A DNA stretch of 64,000 nt, taken from NCBI GenBank assembly GCA_001695595.3, contig MBPM02000010.1, positions 806,001 through 870,000 of the forward strand, read 5' to 3'. Shown here one piece after another: positions 21,435 through 32,439 of the stretch; position 1 is the stretch's first letter; every line of letters begins with the position of its first letter. This DNA is from Plasmopara viticola (lineage: Eukaryota; Oomycota; Peronosporomycetes; Peronosporales; Peronosporaceae). Both the position numbers and the translations under genes were made by a program. The notes below the pieces were generated by a model. It did not search any database. It saw nothing but the letters and a program-made list of their open reading frames with translations, and was not told where the DNA came from.

Positions 21435-21799
21435 AGTAGATGCGTCGTGATCTTAACCTCTACATTTTACTGAGCTACCCATTGAATGACTACATCGATT
21501 TAAATGACCTTAGCATTGAATCAATTGCCTCTGAGCAAAGCCATCATGTACTTTCTACTTAGTTGTGTCACAAGAAGTGAGTCATACCGTGCATTGCATT
21601 ACTTGCGATACTATTGTTGCTGAAATCCGCTGCGCGGAAAGCGATGTCGGATGTCACAATCGAATTTCTTATTTCTTTTACCACCTCTAACACTCTACTA
21701 TTAGTAATATTATAGTGTAATAATAAAGTGTCCTTCTGGAATGATCATTATATCCCACTACTGATACTCACTCTACTTAAGTGGCAGCATCAGATTGAT

Positions 21800-21841
21800 G
21801 TGTCACTAGAAGATTCGTCAATAAATAATTGGTAGTGACAC
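21800..21841. repeat. Conserved hairpin GTGTCACTA...TAGTGACAC
   Basis: Arms at 21,800-21,808 and 21,833-21,841 are perfect; the 24-bp loop matches the copy at 2,365-2,406 on the opposite strand. Position: just past the 3' end of gene Z copy 5. Confidence 0.6.
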
Positions 21842-22140
21842 CCAGATTGTTCCATTTAATGACAATAGACGGGAGTAACCGACGCTATCGAAATTATTTG
21901 GCGACGATGTACCATAAAGTACCCAAGCCAAGCGTATTACTGGTCGATCGAACAACAAGTCGAATATCGAAATGGGATGAATGGTTAGCGATAACAATGA
22001 GGATAAGTGCGCATGTACGACTTTAAACGTCACACAGTAGCTCCATCTGCTTGGTTGTGCAATGTCTGACCGCTGCTTTCCGTTAGGCGCAATGACTCAC
22101 TCGCGTGCTTGTATCAATTTCCACAAACGCTACCACCATG
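21842..22140 (-). pseudogene. Gene Z remnant, copy 5
   Basis: Near-identical on the minus strand to copy 1 (2,075-2,364). It shows the uninterrupted target site of the copia element: AGCGTATTACTGG near 21,931, which in the other duplicate (54,867-59,311) is split by the insertion. Unknown family. Confidence 0.45.
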
Positions 22141-22149
22141 TTAATACTT

Positions 22150-22957
22150 CAATTTGACGTCTGTTCCCCCTTCGAGCTGGCAATCGAAACGCTAACTATT
22201 TGACAGTCACGGGCGACGTGTCCGGCACTTTAAACCTGACATTTTTATTAATGAATTACGTTTAGTCGATCCGGTCCACCAATTTGAAAGTAGTGGCAGC
22301 ACACTTCCCTTTTAACAAAATCAACGCCAAGTTTGCAAATGTCGATTTTGTACCACTAAAAGGCGATCGTTTTTATCTAGATGGAGCTATAGCGATGCCA
22401 AGCGCCTGCAATAATCTTGCAATTGTCTGCAGATCCCGTGAAGTCGCCCTTGAGACCTTTGACCATAATTGCCGTGATCTGTCAAGTGACAAGATCGCAA
22501 TGTCACTATTGACTATTGTAACACGGTTGTATACGACTAGCAGTAGTAGCAGAAATGGTCTGTAGCACCTATTTAGACAGCACCCCTTTTTTGCGAGGGT
22601 TAGTGTATCAATCCTTTACTAAATCGACGCATTACCCGATCGGGATCTACTTTCAAACAAACAGGATAGCATTACCAAAAGCATTTAAAGATATTAAATC
22701 TATTGCGTTTGGACTACATATTAGTATGGACATGTACTATCATCGCTGCCTCTAAGCGTGTCTAAGGGTACTGTGGATGCTCTTATATGCAAACATGTGA
22801 CCGCTAGCGTATGATTGACAATATTCCTACAATCTTCTGTCTTAACTTTTGTCGGCATACCTCGTTCCCCAAGATCGATAGTGTCATTGTGTTCAAAAAT
22901 GCAATCGGTATCACTTCGAAGAAAAGTCCTTTGAGTATAATTCGTCACAATCCCAGA
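22150..22957 (-). repeat. Non-coding repeat between gene Z and CRN copy 3
   Basis: Reverse-complement partner of 1,166-2,074 and direct partner of 59,541-60,420. Short open frames exist on both strands but none is conserved in all three copies. Nothing else recognised. Confidence 0.65.
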
Positions 22958-22984
22958 CACGACCGGTCACTGCTCCACATCCGA

Positions 22985-23813
22985 TAGCACCTCATACCCC
23001 AGAATGTTTCAAGCCATTTCTTGCTCTATGTCTTCCTTCTTGGCTTTAACAACACGCTTAGATCCACGACTGATGACAAACTCAAACGCCCAAGGGCCTG
23101 TACTTGTCTTCCTACCACATTTTCTTCACGAGCAATCGACCGTCGTCAAACAAATACGATACATTAGCCTGAGAACATTTCACCAAATTCTTTAGCAAAG
23201 CGCTTGAGGTACGATTACAGCGCATCAACTCCTGGATGGGCAATCGGAATCGGTTATAAGATGAACGATTCGAGAAACGATCGATAAAGAGGCTCAAGAT
23301 CGCTCCACTTGACATCCAAATAAAGAATGCATACTTCATCTATCATGTTTAGGTTCGACTCCTTGTGGTTTTGAATCATATGGTTGATAGATTCCCATCG
23401 TGTTCGTTTCATTGTGGGCTTGCGTCAGCATAAGCCGTCCCTTCCCCACACAGGCCGCGGCTTCTGGGAGTTCCACCAAGAAGATGAATAACTTCTTCTC
23501 CGAGCTTGAAGTCCCTAAAGTACTCCGGCTTGTTAAGATTTCGTAAAGGTCGCATCTCCTCATACTCAGTGCTCTTGCCAACTTGAAGGAAAATCTTAGC
23601 ACGTTTGTCGTCCTTCAACTTCTCGTCATTCTTTCGCGCAAAGTACAGCGTCAAAGCCACTGTATACGCTTCAACACGATTGCTCACGACTTTTAAGCTG
23701 TCAGCAATAGCCTCCTGCAGCGCGCTCACTTTTGCATCACGTGCTAATTTACGGAAATCACAGCTTCTTCGCCGTAGACCACGATTTAGCTCCGTCTCGT
23801 CCATATTCCTTCT
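22985..23813 (-). pseudogene. Crinkler (CRN) effector remnant, copy 3
   Basis: The best-preserved N-terminus of the four: one frame is open from 23,819 to 23,409 (136 codons) and carries ARDAKVSALQEAIADS, LYFARKNDEKLKDDKRAKIF and LNKPEYFRDFKLGEEVI. The frame then drifts at the end of the trafficking domain (about 23,450). The C-terminal part (about 23,400-22,985) has WSDLEPLYRSF-equivalent residues near 23,300 and DDGRLLVKKMW near 23,115, broken by stops. It mirrors copy 2 at the inner end of the large repeat. Confidence 0.65.
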
Positions 23814-25194
23814 CACCAAAAAATTCGAGACCTAAAGGAGCAACGAACAAAGAGAGTCAGCCACTTTGATACAGTCCTCAAATCAAATATTCGGTTGACG
23901 TCATTCGTATCACCTTCGACAAAGATAGCGTTTTTCGACACCGAAACCTCCTGACAGTACTGGCACAATATGTCACGAGAAGAGCCATCGATGGCCATTG
24001 ATAGTGGAACCAATATTGCTACATCCGATGACAATAGGCGGAGGATATTGTCGCTAGTGAAATCACATGCACATTGCAAGTGACAATTTGTAGTAACACA
24101 AAAATGTTACGTATCAATCAGAATTACTATGGCCAAATGGCATCAAAAACCTTTGGTTCTATGATGCCGTGTCGGATTAAAAGTTTGCACAAATACGATC
24201 CCTTTATTCATTGCGCACCATTCCTTGTCAAATTCGGAAGCGCACCTTCTACCAATTACAATATATCGTCTGACACTTAAAATAAGGACCACTCCTACAC
24301 TCTTTGTGTAAAGTTCACGATGTCCGACTAGTATGCTTTATTGAGTGTTTGTAGGCTTCAGCAATGACGGCTAAGCTTTAGTAGTCAATGCTTTAAGCGA
24401 ACCCTCTCAGACTATCACATTTAAAAGATACGTAGCGAAATTGTTAATGAATGACTGCATTTGGTGACGTTCTTTAAAATTGCGGAGGTACGAAATGTCT
24501 TGCTTTTGCTCGAATGATACCCTAGCAACTGCAAATAATCAACCTTTCCAAGATGTTCGTATTGTTTGTCGTCATAGTGGGCTCGACCAAATTACGAGTA
24601 GTCATCTTGTTTGCATTTAATAGTCAGACCGCGATGTAATCATCTGAAATGAATGTATCAAAACTTCCATGCATCCCACGCATTCCTCTTTGTTCTCACG
24701 CACACTGTATCGATTTGACGCTTTAAATATTTAATGCGATGTGAAGTTGGCGACTGAGTAAGTACTAGTTAGTATAGTAATTCGAGCGTGTTAGTTCTTT
24801 TCTAATCACACAACCTCCGGATTGACTTGTAAATCTGGTCAATCCATTTTATCAACTACACGTACAGCTCGCGTTGTTGTTGACAAAAATCACCTTCACA
24901 AAGTGAGAAAGCGAGCAATAGCTTGTCATCAATAGATATTTGGATGAAGGCATGTGCTAAACAATGATGGTGGGACATCATCCCATTAATTAGAGTATTG
25001 TTCATATGTATGAAAACGGGGCTTCCATCGCTCATATACCTTCAAAGCCTCAGATGACTCGAGTTCAATTGTATCCTTGCACCAAAAAATCATAGTTATC
25101 TCGTCCACTTTGTCTCAGGTTGATGCATCGTTTGTATGATTCGAATCCAATTCGTATCGATAGAAAAACGAATTGCCTATTAAAATGATGCAAC
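23814..25194 (-). pseudogene. Unknown remnants iota and theta, right-arm copy
   Basis: Collinear with 12,880-14,235. Conserved pieces on the minus strand include DILCQYCQEVSVSKNAIFVE (about 23,960) and the ERWKPRFHTYEQY-type segment (about 25,030). The differences from the left arm are scattered substitutions and small indels. No family recognised. Confidence 0.35.
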
Positions 25195-26010
25195 AATCAA
25201 CGCCATCGCCAACAAAGCTGCCGCTATCTTCTGTAACGAATGCAAATATTTAAATCGCTTAAAGCTAGCGAATACACTCTGGCCATGTATGCTTGTATTC
25301 CGAGGTGGGGCCATTAGTTTTGGTAACACAATCTTTTAAACAATTCTCTTCAAGTATTGTGTCAACAGCAGTTAACTACTCATGCTCCAAGTCGATTTCG
25401 AATTGATTAAACAGACAATTTTCTCGGTAGATTCAATAATGTCTGGATTAATTTTGTCTTCTCTTGAGAGGCAAGGTGGATTTATTCGTCGCATTTCATT
25501 TTTTGTACCTTTCAAGATCCCGCCTGCTAGCAATCTGCTTCGTCTTGGTTTCACCGAGTCCAAAAACAGCTCGTTTCTCTCGTAAAGATTCCTGAAATCT
25601 TCGGTGACTGCCTTTATGTCAAACTTTGCCAAATTGGATTTCAATCACACGCATATGTTGTCAACATCAGGTAGATTTTAATCCGAGGCTTAAAATCAGC
25701 GTGATTATAAAGAACGAACACACTATTTATTTCATCAATCGAATCATTTACTCTTAAATTTGAAGTGTGATCCTCCATTTTTTTATATACTGTGACATCT
25801 GCGATCACCCCTTTAACATCCGGCATTAAATTTCTTGGCTTGTTTCACTTTCATTGTAGATGCCTTGACTGGCACAATTACCGATGACACAGGCATACCG
25901 ACCTCAATGACAACTAAGGTATTGACTTGTGATGGCACTTCTTCCTCTGTACTACTCTTTGCAATTATAGTTGGATGATTGCCGCATCGTCTTTGGTTGC
26001 GGACTAGCTT
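25195..26010 (-). pseudogene. Unknown gene eta, right-arm copy
   Basis: Collinear with 12,040-12,862. One frame is open from 25,644 to 25,372 and joins KFDIKAVTEDFRNLYERNEL to SRLLAGGILKGTKNEM and on to KIVCLINSKSTWSMSS, which are in separate frames in the left arm; this copy therefore shows the longer original reading. The stretch 25,826-25,641 carries DVTVYKKMEDHTSNLRVND. Family unknown. Confidence 0.4.
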
Positions 26011-26105
26011 ACACTGCTCCTCATTCGATTTAGTTAATGAGCATATTGTATAGAACTAACTTGGTGTTTTTCTTAATTTTATAAATAGTTGCCGAGGGTG
26101 GCTCA

Positions 26106-26375
26106 GTGACCACGAAAAGTGCTGCCAACTCGAACAAAAAGGCCAATGCGACATTTGGTCCGATGGGATCTACTCCCAACCAAACACCGGCACCGGCACC
26201 TCGTACCCATGCAGATTGGGTGGCATTGGCTCTGGGGGTCGGGAGTTCTCAACCTTGGGCAAGTCTAAAAGATGCTGATAGAATATGGTGCGATTATGCT
26301 GGGATCCGGTATGCGTTGCTGTATAAAATCAGTGCCCCTGGCACTCAAATCCAATATGCTCTCTATATCGTGTGA
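26106..26375 (+). pseudogene. Uma2-like gene fragment, right-arm copy
   Basis: An 89-codon open frame with ANATFGPMGSTPNQTPAPAP, DWVALALGVGSSQPWASL and a KISAPGTQIQYALY end. The Glu of VEVG is replaced by Gly (ALGVG). It is truncated at both ends and joined within about 90 bases to gene Z copy 6 on the same strand. Partner of 11,640-11,930. Confidence 0.65.
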
Positions 26376-26459
26376 TATCACATTTGTGGAACAGACCCCA
26401 AATGTGACTCGCCTCAATATCCCGAGCACCTCGTAATCACCTTGATCTGTTTACGAGGG

Positions 26460-26790
26460 GCTCGAGCTACCGACGAAAGCTCAAATTACGAACGAGCATT
26501 TGTGGAGAATAAGTACACTGGACATCAAGAACGCGAGTGAATTGTTGCGATTAACGGAGATTAGCGGTCAGACATTGCGCAAACAAGCAGACGTAGCCAC
26601 TGCGTGGCTTAATGAAGCGTGCAAGCGCACTCATCCTCAGCGTTATCGTGGCGTAATTCAAAAAGCCTTTTTAGATCTTTGACTTGTGAATTCGATCGAC
26701 CTTGCCCTTAGTACTATGTATTACATCATATCCAAGTGACTCCACTAGCCTCAGTATCTTTCGTCTCAGATCATACGGTGTCACTATCAA
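26460..26790 (+). pseudogene. Gene Z remnant, copy 6
   Basis: A 60-codon frame (26,500-26,682) reads STLDIKNASELLRLTEISGQ, KQADVATAWLNEACKRTHPQ and RYRGVIQKAFLDL. Followed by a GTGTCAC...GTGACAC variant of the recurrent module near 26,793-26,820. Unknown function. Confidence 0.45.
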
Positions 26791-27059
26791 ATGACACTGG
26801 ATGACTCTTCTCGTGACACACTGTTTTGATGACTTAGAGGAGGTATCAATAGTGGAGTATAACTTCGATATATACTAATGACGTGGTGACACCACCTTGG
26901 TATATACTTCAAAGCAACAATAATAGAGTACTAGGTGTGGTAGTCTTATAGACAATATCAAGGTTTGAGATCCGCTTTTCTTGCGAGGCAATCCAACGGA
27001 ACTCATATATCACATCAATGCAATGCACGTCGTGTCACATTCGTTGTGAATCAATATTA

Positions 27060-27450
27060 GCATTACTAGCCTGTAGGTACAAAAGTACAACATCACTGAC
27101 AGCGCCGATGTCAAACGAGTACCGTTTCATATCACTTTTCGCATCAATCTGATCGCATAGCCCGGGATCATTGAAATTTAAAAAAGGCATAATTTTCTTC
27201 ATCAATTGAATTCCTTACTTTTGATTAAAAGTTTGATCCCCTTCATATACAGTGGCATCTGTGATCACCGGTATAGCATTCGGCTTTATAGTTCCCGACT
27301 ACTTTCAGTTTCATATTTGAGGCCTCGACTGCCTCGATCACTGATAAAATTGGCCTACCGACTTCAATGACGACTAGGGTACCGACTTGTGACGGTAATT
27401 CTTCATCTATAAAACTCTCCACGATGATAGTCGGAAGCTTGCCGCATCGT
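27060..27450 (-). pseudogene. Unknown gene eta-prime, right-arm copy
   Basis: Mirror of 10,560-11,000: VGRPILSVIEAVEA near 27,340 and the ITDATVYE segment near 27,255 are recognisable on the minus strand. Broken by several frame changes. Family unknown. Confidence 0.35.
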
Positions 27451-27616
27451 TACTTGTTGAAAGCGAGTCCCCGTTTAATTTAGTAGATGAGAACATTGTG
27501 TATGACTATCTGTGTATTTCTTCTTTCTATGTAAGTTCGCTCACGTTCATTACTTTTTTACCACATACCTGTATTAAAAAATATATTCACTGAGCTTCGG
27601 ACCCGTCAGTATAATT

Positions 27617-27862
27617 TTGACATTTGTAGCGAGTAGATGGCTAACCAGATGTATGCCTCCCACCGCAAGCGCGAATATACTTTTGGCTAAGGTTGACTTT
27701 CAGTTGATCTTTTCGGGCTTGTACCTGCATTGTTTCTGGTTTCTTTTGCTTCGAACCTTACTGCATGGTATCGCCTTTTTTGCTCAAGAAGTTTCACTCC
27801 AATCGCTTCGTAAAACTTTATCTCCTTTCAGCAATTGTCGGTCGGTATTCCTTAAAATATAG
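27617..27862 (+). other. Conserved 81-codon open frame, doubtful gene
   Basis: Amino-acid-identical to the frame at 10,426-10,181. Downstream the same frame stays open for long stretches (to about 28,577) with only about five stops, fewer than expected by chance, which hints that this strand once coded for a longer protein. A hydrophobic segment is present. No family recognised. Confidence 0.3.
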
Positions 27863-28636
27863 TTTCGTAATCGCAAATGTACTCTGAACATTGACAGCAG
27901 TGTTTCTATATCTGTTACTCCAGAGTTGTTACTAGGCAATCAGGTGGTTTTGGGCTACCTCGTCGCTCTTATTTATCGAAGTGATACAAAATTAGTCAAT
28001 TCCGTGTCCTTGAAACTGAGTCACTTCGTGTAAGAGCTTCATAAATTTCAGATCTATGCCTCAGCTCATCCAATGTGCTCCCAATGGAATTTTTTTACTC
28101 TCAGCCTAAGATCATGCCGGATATCATATTTGCTGTATTGTATAAATATATACAAAACTTTAGACTACCCAATCAATAGAATTGACCCTTAATGCGACGA
28201 CAAGTCATTTAAGGTGCCATTTTTGCGCCACTCACACTTTCGCCCCAGCCCACGTAATGGGGTTGCGTCAGTTCCGCTTGCTGTAGCAATACTGTTAGAT
28301 ATTTTCTTGTGGTCGGGCGCCAGATATTTTTCGAGTAACCACCAAGTACTCTCGAGGCAGATTTGTTTCATTCCCACAACGATTTCCAGAAATCAAAGCA
28401 ACTGAGTACCAATTGATGCGTTTGCAATGTTTCTCCGCGCGGCGTATGCAAAGACGCATTTATGGCCGATTCGTAAGCCTTTACTAGTCCCTTGTAATTC
28501 TAACGTTCAAAATAATGCGCGTTGTCTATGTATGACTGCGCATGTGATAAATGAGCACGCTAGCCATGTACACCCTTGACAGCTTGCACATGGCTTAATC
28601 TGAATACTTTGTACGTCAAAATTGACAAATTTGTGG
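27863..28636 (+). other. Repeated block zeta, right-arm copy
   Basis: Mirror of 9,450-10,130. The plus strand, in the frame of the preceding 81-codon ORF, gives LLLGNQVVLGYLVALIYRSD and SQWNFFTLSLRSCRISYLLY; the minus strand gives WWLLEKYLAPDHKKISN and RGLGRKCEWRKNG. Which strand coded is not settled. Also seen at 62,980-63,700. Confidence 0.3.
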
Positions 28637-28646
28637 TATTATATAC
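28637..28646 (+). promoter_or_regulatory. Possible TATA-like element before gene epsilon
   Basis: TATTATATAC lies 18 bases before ATG 28,664 and is conserved in the left arm (minus strand near 9,400) and near 63,737. Conservation may only reflect duplication, and oomycete promoters more often use an initiator than a TATA box. Confidence 0.2.
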
Positions 28647-28663
28647 AGAGCAAGATACAAAAA

Positions 28664-29345
28664 ATGTCAAAAATTAGTAAACCTAAATCACTCAGATGAG
28701 GTTACATTTACAATTATTGTGATACTAATATTGGAAGGAAGCATGATGTTTGTCGGAGGCAAATCTATTCACCCGGCAACTGATCAGGCTCTACAAGGTC
28801 GATGTTGCGAAAGAGTAATGACTCTATAGCGAGTACATCGTCGATATCCAAATATCAAAAAATGACGACGACAACTCGCATCTAAAGACATTCAAAGCGC
28901 AAAACTCTGGTATTGTTGCGCTTCTTTTGGGGCGTCTTTACGAGCAAAAAGAGTTAGATAATAACATTAAATGCAATGGGCAAAACGGTCAAGCACAAAT
29001 TACATGATGCATTCGATACAAAACAATTTGAAACAGACTAATAAGCAAAACGCGGCTACAAAGTAACAAAACGAACTGACGTCCGAAGAAGAGAAGAAGT
29101 GCATCAGTTTTAAAGAGTGAATTCGTCCCTGACGAAGTTGCTTTGGTACTCACTGAACAGTTTGATGAAGTATTTCTATCTCGGTCTGACCTTGATGAGC
29201 CGAGTGATATGATAGCTTAAATCTCGTGTTGAATTACGTCAAGCTGTAGTTAAACATGCTTATTCGCTATGCCAAGTGTTGTTCTCACTCTCTAAGATGG
29301 TGCTAGCTAATTGGACTTCATTTGAATAAATTCAAGAATGTTAGG
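28664..29345 (+). pseudogene. Unknown repeated gene epsilon, right-arm copy
   Basis: Begins MSKISKPKSL and stops; other frames carry MMFVGGKSIHPATDQALQGR near 28,744, KTVKHKLHDAFDTKQFE near 28,990 and VELRQAVVKHAYSLCQVLFS near 29,225. Part of the block shared with 8,600-9,345. Unrecognised. Confidence 0.3.
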
Positions 29346-29569
29346 CTTCTGAGGTCGCAAACATCCTAGTTCGATAGCACGATCGTGAACTTGATCAAAT
29401 GATATCTCGTATTCTTGAGTGTTATGCTTGGAAAGTGGCCTAGTATGCCACTATGACGCATTTAAATAGACAGCCAGGATAGGATCATGTATTTAAAACA
29501 ATTCCTTCGGTCAAGTTTTATCAGAGCTTTTCAAGACATAAAAAGCTAAGTCAGTAATGAGTTGTAGCA

Positions 29570-31060
29570 ATTTTACATTGGATGCTTTAGTAACAAGATA
29601 TTTCTCTCCCTATAACTACAGTTTTCTTTTATTCAACAGCTTTTATTTTGACGCAATTGATTCATATCTTATTCCAACTCCAGGTATTTGCAGCTTCGCG
29701 GTATTGAAACGGTATGTGCTTCAAGCGTGATTGGCAATCTCGACATTGATTTGCTGTTTCTTAGCGGATCACCTACTTATTTTTCCTTTTAGATGACAAC
29801 ACCTCGTACTTTCTTCCTAACAAAGTGCTCTAGTTGGATTGAACTGATTTTTTATCGACGATTACATCACTTGCACCTGCAACCTACAATGGAAGAATTG
29901 CTAATCATAGTTCATGAATACTGATATTTTGACCTGCCATCAATTGTAATTTATCTGCAATTTTTGGTTCTACTGCGGGAAATACTGCAACCAATCAAAC
30001 ATATCAGGCCTGGTCAAATACGTTATCAGCGCCTACCGCCGCTGGCATGAATATCAAAGACATTCCACCAATTTTCGAAGCTGTAACGAATCAACCTTTT
30101 TGAATGATGAATAACAACATTTAGAAGCTTACCATCAACTCAGGCGGTGATGTAACAGATGTAAATAACAACTATGCCTATGAATTGTACGTTATTGGAC
30201 ATTCGACTACTGATATTTAGGATTTGGAGCAATTGGATATTGCCTCGCCATGTTTATGATGGGATTGGCGGAAGAACTTAATTATTATGCATATATACCG
30301 CAGGTCAGAATTCATGTGCATTTTAATACGTTTCCTCTTATCCTACAAAATCTGTCGATGCTGCAACTATTTAACTGTGGATTGAAATGATTTCCATCAA
30401 TTTGTCTCAGATGCATATGCGTCTATGCCAACGTAGATTTTTGCAGCAGTATTTCTGCTTTATTTGGACAAGCTTTTATGATTACAACAAATAGTTGAAT
30501 TAATAGTTCGAAATTTACACCAACGAGAAAACTTACTATCTATGTCAATACAGGTTTTGTGGATCGATGATACAGAAAGCGCTGCGTATTACAAATCTTA
30601 CTTTGCAAATGAATCGCAAATCCGATTTCGAATGCTTGTGTTGGGATACATGGTTAGGTAATGTTGGCAATACAAATCTCGACTCCGAACAAATAATACA
30701 ACGAATATGTATTTAACTGCAACTGAGCGTCTCAGAGCGACAACTCTCGTAGCTCCGCGTTATGTATCACGTGTAACAAATTATACCACTGCTTATATTG
30801 CACGGAATAATATACATATGGGTCGATCTGGGCGGACGTCTGGTAAACATAAGCATTGCTGCGCTCTCTAATGACGATGTCTATGCCCAAATCAGCGTTT
30901 ATACATGTTCGGATGACGATTAGAAGGGAATTTTGTACAAAAAGAATTGACATTGAGAGACAAAAGCCGAGTGGCAATAATAATAAGATTTAACTCAATA
31001 AGACTGGAATTGACTTAATTGCTCAAGATGTTGCTTAAGTATGCAAAGTGTCATTGACAT
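29570..31060 (+). pseudogene. Unknown repeated gene delta, right-arm copy
   Basis: Segments of delta in the same order as in the left arm: GGDVTDVNNNYAYELYVIG near 30,150, GLAEELNYYAYIPQVRIH near 30,260, the ECLCWDTWLG equivalent near 30,635 and TERLRATTLVAPRYVSRVT near 30,725. Broken in several places. No family recognised. Confidence 0.4.
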
Positions 31061-31329
31061 TTGATTAAATTGTTGATATGATAGTAAAAAAGAAGGAGAC
31101 ATTAAAGAGCAACAATTAGCCTTTTCTTGTTTCTGTATTTAATGTTGCCGTAATCAAACAATTGATCTTTCGTATAAAAGACTTAAACTAAGTACTTAAC
31201 AAAGATTTTCACTAAATCAGCCTATTAGCTCATTTTTGCGCTAATCTATCGTGACTTTTGACATTTTATGCCTTTTTGGCGCCTAAGAAGCATTGTCTTT
31301 AAGCAAACTTTGCCGTTTTGTTACTAGAG

Positions 31330-32430
31330 TGCTCCTCTAATTTCATGTCTAATATTTATGTAGAAATTCTTACGAATAGTCTTTTGAAACTCTGATGTTA
31401 CACTAGAAGTTTTTTATCATTTAACTATGCTCTTTTACACCATCATTTAACTTGTGTAATTTCTGCTCTCCTTTTATCTCTTCGTTGTCGCAGCTCTATT
31501 AGTCATTCAATTGTAAAAAATGGTTGTCGAGTGTGTGAAGATTTTTCTTCAGCTTGCTCAGCAGCACTTTTAGCAGCTCGTTTGTCGCTGGGAGATTAAA
31601 TAGGCGAGATTCCGGTTCATTTTCGTTTCAGAAGTTGATCGGATTCTCACATGACCAATCAACAAATTTAGTAGCCATATCTTGGCGTCTTCGAGTCAAA
31701 TGATCTTTTTCAGACTCTGTTAGTTGTAAAATGCTTCTACCGTGGTCGTCAAACGCCTCTCTTATAATCGTTTTTTATTATTTGCTCGAGTATTGACTAT
31801 CTTTAGGCAACGCCATCTACTTCGCTGTAAAAATCTTCGAGTAAATATTAATGTGTGGTGGGCTGGTTTATAATAAAATCTGTGTCAGTCGATGTTGGGG
31901 CTTGAGTATGTTTCTTATTACTGGCTTTGGAAGTTCACATTGTTTTTCCATTTGATAATTCTAGGAGGGCCATAACGACACAGCAATACTTCCTTTGTGA
32001 CTTGATCAAATTTATACTTACGTGTCTTGGCCATTACTTGCTGCACCAAAATAAATCGCGAAGCTGCCCAAGCCTCGTCCAAGGACTCGTTTAAGATAAA
32101 AAGCCTTTAACTTCCTTAAACAAACTCGCTCTTCGCCGTTGTATTGTATTAGCAACCGTATGCTTTTTGCTTGATCTGATTTCCGGATACAAGGACACAC
32201 TTGAATCGGTCGTGTGTATTAGAGATAAATATTATTAATTGCGTATTGCAATTGTCTCAGCTAATGAACTAGCATTAAGCTCTATAGTACCCATTGCCGT
32301 TTAATGCTTGCGACGACTCCACGATACACGTTGGAATAGAGTGCTGAACCGCAGTTACAGTTGGAAGTACAAGACACGATGACACTCTTACTGGCTTATC
32401 TTCACTTGGAAGACGACAACCAAAATGTAC
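31330..32430 (-). pseudogene. Unknown repeated gene gamma, right-arm copy
   Basis: The 60-codon frame 32,200-32,018 reads KSIRLLIQYNGEERVCLRKL and FAIYFGAASNGQDT, in one frame where the left arm has a shift. Downstream the acidic and basic blocks follow as in 5,880-6,780. Unrecognised. Confidence 0.35.
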
Positions 32431-32439
32431 GGCCACGAA

